Shown here one piece after another: positions 7,868-11,361 of a DNA stretch of 11,361 bases; positions within the stretch are counted from its first letter, which is position 1, and the number at the start of each line of letters is the position of its first letter. The position numbers were made by a program, and so were the translations under genes. This DNA comes from Bacteroidales bacterium (GTDB lineage Bacteria > Bacteroidota > Bacteroidia > Bacteroidales > ML635J-15). The notes beneath the pieces were generated by a model, which had not been told where the DNA came from, ran no database searches, and saw only the letters and a program-made list of their open reading frames with translations. The stretch lies in assembly GCA_007130555.1 (NCBI GenBank), contig SLSH01000275.1, forward strand, positions 1 to 11,361. Direction: 5' to 3'.

Positions 7868-9140
7868 TATAAAATACATATTTATAATAATTGTAATTAT
7901 TTTTTATAATTGCTGTAATACATATTCTCAAAATCAATCGGATTTTAGTAAATTTAATTTAGCTTTTTTATACAATCCCGGAAAATTAATAATTAATCCC
8001 GAATGCCTTATTTATCATAACGAAGAATTAACCAGTGCGGTTTTTTTTAAACAATACGTTAATGAATTAAATTTTTCTCCGAAAAATGTTAAAAGCAGTG
8101 AGTATAGGTATGGTGTAAGATATATTTTAAGAGATGCTGATAATTATAATATCATTGATAGTGCAAGCGTCAATTATGTTGTAAAAAAGGAAAGAATATC
8201 CGATAGCTTCTCATCATTTTTTAAAATAAATACCCCTGAAAACAAGTCTTATGTTCTTATGATTATTTTTTACTGCAGAACTACAAATGCCAACAAAAGA
8301 TTTTTATTTGAAATAGATAAATCTGATGTTTTTTCGGGTGAAAATTATTTTGTGGAATCTATGGGAGAACCCGTCGAACCAAAATATAATAATATAGTAT
8401 ATTCAGGCAAGAATTATAAAATCACATCCGGACGAATTAAAAACAAATCCGTTACCGTTAATTATTATGCTTTTGATGATTATATGCCCAGTCCTCCGGC
8501 ATCTACGGCTAGAAGTTCATCGTCTTTTCAAATTCCTGACTCCGTTTATCATTATAAATTTGGAGATACAATTCAATTTGAAAATAAAGGGATTTATTTT
8601 TTTCAGGCATCCGAAAATGATAATTCGGGTTTAATTTTATTAAATGCAGGACAGTTTTTCCCTAAAATTAAAACTGTAAGTCAAATGCTTGAGCCTTTGC
8701 AACATTTTTGTACCAGAAGAGAATATAATGAAATTAAAAAATCGGAGAACTTAAAGGAAAGTATTGATGAGTTTTGGTTTTCAAAATCTAATGACGTAAG
8801 AATTGCAAAAGAACAAATAAGAGTTTTTTATAATAGGGTTCAACTTGCAAATAATTTTTTTACAGATTACCGGAAAGGTTTTAAGAGCGACAGAGGAATG
8901 ATATATATTATATTTGGAGCCCCGTCTGCCGTCAGGCGAAATCAGGATGCTGAGGAATGGTTTTACGGAGAAAATCCGGAAATATCGGGATTAAGTTTTA
9001 TTTTTTATAAAGAAGAACATCCTGTGTTTGGACATGAATATAAACTCAGAAGAAACACTACGTATCAAACGATTTGGGGACAAGCAATATCAACATGGAG
9101 GGCAGGCAGGATTTTTTTATTAACAAGCGATAAAATATGA
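7851..9140 (+). CDS. exported GWxTD-family protein (variant motif)
   Basis: The C-terminal region matches the GWxTD domain, found in exported proteins of Bacteroidota and relatives, with no established biochemical role. The matching parts are IDEFWFSK (305-312), a helix with VFYNRVQLANNFF (325-337), and SDRGMIYIIFGAP (346-358) followed by EEWFYG (368-373). The name-giving GWxTD is replaced by GFKSD (343-347). The N-terminus has a signal peptide (hydrophobic 9-19). Cleavage after TYS (24-26) is plausible; Cys21 and Cys22 are present but the preceding IFYN is a poor lipobox. Residues 30-270 look beta-rich. Start choice lies between adjacent ATG codons at 7851 and 7854; either overlaps the preceding gene by 14-17 nt. 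The ATGA overlap with rlmB implies coupled translation. Close packing with the large exported protein suggests a shared envelope role. Confidence 0.85.
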   Translation: MMIKNSIKYIFIIIVIIFYNCCNTYSQNQSDFSKFNLAFLYNPGKLIINPECLIYHNEELTSAVFFKQYVNELNFSPKNVKSSEYRYGVRYILRDADNYNIIDSASVNYVVKKERISDSFSSFFKINTPENKSYVLMIIFYCRTTNANKRFLFEIDKSDVFSGENYFVESMGEPVEPKYNNIVYSGKNYKITSGRIKNKSVTVNYYAFDDYMPSPPASTARSSSSFQIPDSVYHYKFGDTIQFENKGIYFFQASENDNSGLILLNAGQFFPKIKTVSQMLEPLQHFCTRREYNEIKKSENLKESIDEFWFSKSNDVRIAKEQIRVFYNRVQLANNFFTDYRKGFKSDRGMIYIIFGAPSAVRRNQDAEEWFYGENPEISGLSFIFYKEEHPVFGHEYKLRRNTTYQTIWGQAISTWRAGRIFLLTSDKI

Positions 9141-9871
9141 AAAATTTTATTTTCGGTATCAGATCGATTATCGAAGCTGTAAGTGCAGGAAAGACAATCG
9201 ATAAAGTTCTTATAAAGCAGAATCTTAAAGGGGAATTAATTTCAGAATTATTAAGGGACCTTAAAAAATATGATATACAGATTCAATATGTTCCCATAGA
9301 AAAAATTAATAAGATTACCACAAAAAACCATCAGGGGGTTGTTGCATTTGTTTCTCCTGTAGAATATTTTAATCTCGAAGATATAGTAACCGGTATTTTT
9401 GAAAAAGGAAAAATTCCTTTATTATTAATCCTCGACAGTATTACCGATGTCCGTAATTTCGGAGCCATAGCCCGTACATCCGAATGTGCCGGAGTGGATG
9501 CAATAATAATTCCTGAAAGAAACTCTGTTAGTATTACTTCCGACGCAATTAAAACTTCGGCAGGAGCATTAAACAGTATCCCTGTTTGTAAAGAAAAAAA
9601 TCTTTTTGATACAATAATATTATTACAGCAAATGGGAGTTAAAGTTGTTGCGGCAAGCGAAAAGGCAGGTAATTTATTATACAACGAAGATTTAAAACTT
9701 CCGTTGGCAATTATGCTTGGTTCGGAAGAGAAAGGCATCTCAAATCAAATGTTAAGAAAAGCAGATAGTCTTGTAAAAATTCCGGTTTATGGAAATATAG
9801 ACTCTTTAAATGTTTCGGTAGCAGCGGCTTTGTTTATTTACGAAGCAAAAAGACAAAGGGATTTTTGTTAG
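9137..9871 (+). CDS. rlmB: 23S rRNA 2'-O-methyltransferase, TrmH/RlmB family
   Basis: This is a SPOUT-class RNA methyltransferase using S-adenosylmethionine, most likely methylating the 2'-OH of a guanosine in 23S rRNA (G2251 in E. coli). The N-terminal substrate-binding domain begins with FGIRSIIEAV (6-15) and ends near HQGVVAFV (65-72). The knotted catalytic domain has motif 1 with DVRNFGAIARTSE (104-116, including Asn107 and Arg113), motif 2 MLGSEEKGIS (193-202) and motif 3 IPVYGNIDSLNVSVA (215-229, with Asn225). The length of 244 residues is normal. The start overlaps the GWxTD stop as ATGA. It is the last gene of the block, and its TAG overlaps the stop of the convergent response regulator. 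TrmH-family members are hard to separate by eye, so specificity for G2251 is inferred from the N-terminal domain. Confidence 0.9.
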   Translation: MKNFIFGIRSIIEAVSAGKTIDKVLIKQNLKGELISELLRDLKKYDIQIQYVPIEKINKITTKNHQGVVAFVSPVEYFNLEDIVTGIFEKGKIPLLLILDSITDVRNFGAIARTSECAGVDAIIIPERNSVSITSDAIKTSAGALNSIPVCKEKNLFDTIILLQQMGVKVVAASEKAGNLLYNEDLKLPLAIMLGSEEKGISNQMLRKADSLVKIPVYGNIDSLNVSVAAALFIYEAKRQRDFC

Positions 9872-9891
9872 TTTTTATTTTTATCTAACAA
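9865..9891. terminator. possible weak bidirectional stem-loop at a convergent gene junction
   Basis: TTGTTAG (9865-9871) and CTAACAA (9885-9891) form a perfect 7-bp inverted repeat around a 13-nt loop made only of T and A. It sits exactly where rlmB (plus) and the receiver gene (minus) meet. There is no spacer in which a conventional terminator could lie, so this is the only candidate for ending either transcript. The stem is AT-rich and lies inside coding sequence of the minus-strand gene, so it could be chance. Confidence 0.25.
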
Positions 9892-10257
9892 CTTATTTAC
9901 TTTTTTTAATAATTCTTCTTCTTTTACGGGTTTTGATATATAGTCAATAAAACGTATGGATGATGCTAATTTTTCGTCATCAGAAGATGTGTAAGCAGAT
10001 TGGATAAGTATAGGCAAATCTTTGTTAAACTGACGAATCTTACTTATTGCCCGCTTACCATCAATATATGGCATTCTCATATCCATCAGAACCAAATCAA
10101 TATCAGAGTTTTCACGACATTCAAATATTGCATCTCTGCCATTTAAAACATAAATAATGTCAAATAGTTCGGGAGACAGTATTTCTTTATAATACAGATG
10201 ATTCAAATAGTCATCATCAGCAAGAAGTATCGTATATTTTTCTTTTTTTTCCGACAT
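9868..10257 (-). CDS. stand-alone receiver-domain response regulator
   Basis: This 129-residue protein is a CheY-like receiver with no output domain. The acidic pocket is DDD (14-16), the phospho-acceptor is Asp59 in LVLMDMRMPYIDG (55-67), the switch Ser87 lies in IQSAYT (85-90), and the conserved Lys109 in SKP (108-110). All residues needed for phosphorylation are present. Lacking a DNA-binding domain, it probably acts through protein contacts or relays phosphate to another partner. The likely partner is the histidine kinase encoded upstream on the same strand, 447 nt away. Its own promoter is visible just upstream. The TAA stop overlaps the rlmB stop in convergent orientation. The ATG at 10257 was chosen because it gives a complete receiver and lies about 30 nt below the promoter. 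Confidence 0.93.
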   Translation of the reverse strand: MSEKKEKYTILLADDDYLNHLYYKEILSPELFDIIYVLNGRDAIFECRENSDIDLVLMDMRMPYIDGKRAISKIRQFNKDLPILIQSAYTSSDDEKLASSIRFIDYISKPVKEEELLKKVNKLLDKNKN

Positions 10258-10287
10258 TATGATTTGGTGTTGAAATTAAATAAAGTG

Positions 10288-10319
10288 TAAAGATACAAAA
10301 TTAAATAGTAAAAAGCAAA
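10288..10319 (-). promoter_or_regulatory. Bacteroidota-type promoter of the response regulator
   Basis: Read on the minus strand, TTTG (complement of 10316-10319) is followed after exactly 20 nt by TATCTTTA (complement of 10288-10295). This matches the -33 TTTG / -7 TAnnTTTG consensus with one mismatch at the last base. The transcript would start near 10280, leaving a leader of about 20-25 nt before the ATG at 10257. Its presence implies that the regulator can be expressed independently of the upstream kinase. Confidence 0.6.
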
Positions 10320-10449
10320 TTTTTTCTATGTTTTTTTTATACAAAACAAAATATTTGTGATAATTCTGAGTATTGAGATGTTTTTAATAGCTTTTTTAGT
10401 ATTGGTTTTTAGTTGTTTTTTTGTTAATGTATTAATATAGTATTAGTTA

Positions 10450-10463
10450 TTAAATTAATCTGT
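10450..10463. repeat. left 14-bp direct repeat (possible target-site duplication)
   Basis: TTAAATTAATCTGT occurs here and again, identically, at 10660-10673. The two copies bracket an element with matching terminal inverted repeats, as expected for a target-site duplication. Fourteen bp is long for most insertion sequences. Confidence 0.65.
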
Positions 10464-10659
10464 TTAGTACATGACAAAACTTTTTTAAAAGATTTATGAC
10501 TACTGATTTTCGCCACGGAAAAACTAAAGCACGGAATTACACAGAACTATTCCGTGAAATTTAGTGTTTTAGTGCTTTTGTGGCAGGATTATTGCAAAAT
10601 ACTCATATAAAGACAGTTATTTTATTCAAAAATTAATCACATAAAGTTTTGTCATGTAC
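10464..10659. mobile_element. MITE-like non-autonomous element with 18-bp inverted repeats
   Basis: AGTACATGACAAAACTTT at 10466-10483 is matched perfectly in reverse complement at 10643-10660, giving terminal inverted repeats around a 159-nt core. Identical 14-bp direct repeats lie just outside (10450-10463 and 10660-10673), the last base of the right arm being shared with the right direct repeat. The core has no usable open frame, so any mobility would need a transposase in trans. A second hairpin repeat sits inside (10512-10584). The left arm is offset from its direct repeat by two to three bases, so the exact ends are uncertain. The element lies between a kinase and its probable response regulator. 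I cannot name a parent insertion-sequence family. A structured RNA or an extended terminator is an alternative reading. Confidence 0.55.
10512..10584. repeat. internal hairpin repeat with GCCAC/GTGGC ends
   Basis: GCCAC at 10512-10516 pairs with GTGGC at 10580-10584. Inside these, CACGGAAT (10530-10537) pairs perfectly with ATTCCGTG (10549-10556) over an 11-nt loop. Between the stems the two halves share imperfectly matched AAAA, ACTAAA and CAC blocks. This resembles the short CAC-rich dispersed palindromes seen in intergenic DNA of many environmental Bacteroidota, which is recalled and not checked. As RNA it would fold strongly relative to the AT-rich surroundings and could attenuate read-through from the kinase into the regulator. 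Confidence 0.6.
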
Positions 10660-10673
10660 TTAAATTAATCTGT
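10660..10673. repeat. right 14-bp direct repeat (possible target-site duplication)
   Basis: This is an exact second copy of TTAAATTAATCTGT from 10450-10463, immediately outside the right inverted-repeat arm. It is followed by AAACTTTTTTA, an 11-mer that also occurs inside the left end of the element at 10477-10487, so a duplication other than transposition is conceivable. Confidence 0.65.
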
Positions 10674-10704
10674 AAACTTTTTTAGGACAATACAAACCAT
10701 AAAA

Positions 10705-11361
10705 CTACTTTTTCCCGACAGGAATTGTAAAACAAAGTCTGGTGCCTTTATCTCCATTCGGTTCATGCCATATTTTGCCTTTATTAATTTCCACAAATTC
10801 CTTGCAAAGCGTTAGCCCTATACCTATACCTGTTTCCCCTTCGGTACCGGGGGTTGATATAGTTTCTTTTGAATTAAATAGTTTTTTAGAGTCTTTATCG
10901 GAAATTCCAACGCCTGTATCAGCGATACAACATTTAACAACGGTATTTGGATCTGTTTTTGAAAGATCTATTGCAATTGTACCGTGTTTTGGGGTAAATT
11001 TAATTGCATTTGAGAGTAAATTTCTAAAAATGGTTTCCATCATATTTTTATCGGCATATACTTCAACATCTTCATTTGTTTTAATAATCTGTATATCTTT
11101 ATTTTTTGCAATATCTTCAAGTAATTCCATACTTTTGTCAATTGTTGATTTAACAGATATATTTTCAGGATTATATCTGATTTTACCTGTTTGAGTTGCA
11201 GTCCACTCTAGAATGTTTTGAATAAAATTAAAAGTGTTTTTTGTAATATTATCAATATTATTTATAAAAGATTTCCTTTTTTCATCGGTATAAGAATCAT
11301 AATTGTTTTTTAGCAATGTACTAAAACCCAGTAATGCATTAAAAGGGTCTTTAAGGTCATG
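10705..11361 (-). CDS. sensor histidine kinase, C-terminal part (5' end beyond window)
   Basis: The frame stays open to the window edge, so the visible 218 residues are the catalytic C-terminus of a longer protein. Counting from the first visible codon, residue 1 is the phospho-acceptor His of the H-box HDLKDPFNALLGFS, and the dimerisation helices run to about residue 65. The HATPase domain has an N-box ETIFRNLLSNAIKFTP (109-124), G1 box DTGVG (148-152) and G2 box GIGIGL (178-183), followed by a GTRL turn and the end of the fold. All ATP-binding motifs are intact, so it should be an active kinase. A TTG at 11316 could be mistaken for a start, but it lies after the H-box and is internal. The sensory region is not visible. 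The stand-alone receiver downstream on the same strand is the obvious partner. Confidence 0.93.
   Translation of the reverse strand, partial: HDLKDPFNALLGFSTLLKNNYDSYTDEKRKSFINNIDNITKNTFNFIQNILEWTATQTGKIRYNPENISVKSTIDKSMELLEDIAKNKDIQIIKTNEDVEVYADKNMMETIFRNLLSNAIKFTPKHGTIAIDLSKTDPNTVVKCCIADTGVGISDKDSKKLFNSKETISTPGTEGETGIGIGLTLCKEFVEINKGKIWHEPNGDKGTRLCFTIPVGKK

Larger units (their letters stand above)
10258..10704. other. 447-nt intergenic region between histidine kinase and response regulator
   Basis: The part next to the regulator (10258-10319) holds its promoter. Roughly 10320-10449 is AT-rich DNA with T-runs and no gene or structure I can support. Positions 10450-10673 hold the direct-repeat-flanked, inverted-repeat-bounded element described separately. 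The last 31 nt before the kinase stop (10674-10704) show no convincing terminator. No open frame of note, tRNA or recognisable small RNA was seen. Confidence 0.7.

Noticed and set aside
7851..7938. Lipoprotein signal in the GWxTD protein because of Cys21-Cys22
   Set aside because: The residues before the cysteines (IFYN) do not fit a lipobox; an ordinary signal peptide cut after TYS fits better, though a lipoprotein cannot be excluded.
9331..9738. 135-codon minus-strand open frame opposite rlmB
   Set aside because: It covers the conserved SPOUT motifs in antisense and has no family signature or promoter.
10464..10659. CRISPR-like repeat or riboswitch in the kinase-regulator gap
   Set aside because: There are only two arms in inverted orientation, no regularly spaced direct repeats, and no known riboswitch core.
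10742..11194. 150-codon open frame on the plus strand opposite the histidine kinase
   Set aside because: Pure antisense of well-conserved HATPase motifs; the protein is Ser/Ile/Leu-rich with no recognisable domain.
11314..11316. TTG as the start codon of the histidine kinase
   Set aside because: The frame continues upstream and encodes a textbook H-box; starting here would delete the phospho-acceptor histidine.

Overview
The window reads as chromosomal DNA of an AT-rich member of the Bacteroidota, probably a Bacteroidales-like lineage. I estimate GC at about 30% by eye. The evidence is a BT_3928-type DoxX protein next to triose-phosphate isomerase, a GWxTD-family protein directly before an RlmB-type rRNA methyltransferase, two promoter-like sites matching the Bacteroidota TTTG / TAnnTTTG consensus, and no obvious Shine-Dalgarno sequences. 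The genus cannot be fixed from this window.

Region 1 (1-254) is AT-rich leader DNA ending in a near-perfect Bacteroidota promoter (197-228). Region 2 (255-9871) is one tightly packed six-gene plus-strand block whose junctions are 3, 7 and 4 nt gaps followed by 17 and 4 nt overlaps. The order is a DoxX/BT_3928 membrane protein, tpiA, prmA, a 1522-residue exported protein of unknown function, a GWxTD-family exported protein, and an rlmB-like 23S rRNA 2'-O-methyltransferase. Three are housekeeping enzymes (glycolysis, ribosomal protein L11 methylation, rRNA methylation) and three are membrane or envelope proteins. They are probably co-transcribed from the one promoter.

Region 3 (9868-11361) is on the minus strand. 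It holds a sensor histidine kinase cut by the window edge exactly at its phospho-acceptor histidine, then a 447-nt gap, then a stand-alone receiver-domain response regulator with its own promoter. The regulator converges on rlmB with a 4-nt overlap. The gap between kinase and regulator contains a roughly 200-bp element with 18-bp inverted repeats, flanked by a 14-bp direct repeat, with a hairpin repeat inside. It looks like a small non-autonomous insertion (MITE-like) that may partly uncouple the two signalling genes.

The most novel material is the 1522-residue protein, which has internal repeats and no family I can name, together with its GWxTD neighbour and the MITE-like element. I see no CRISPR array, tRNA, rRNA, complete insertion sequence, or recognisable defence system.
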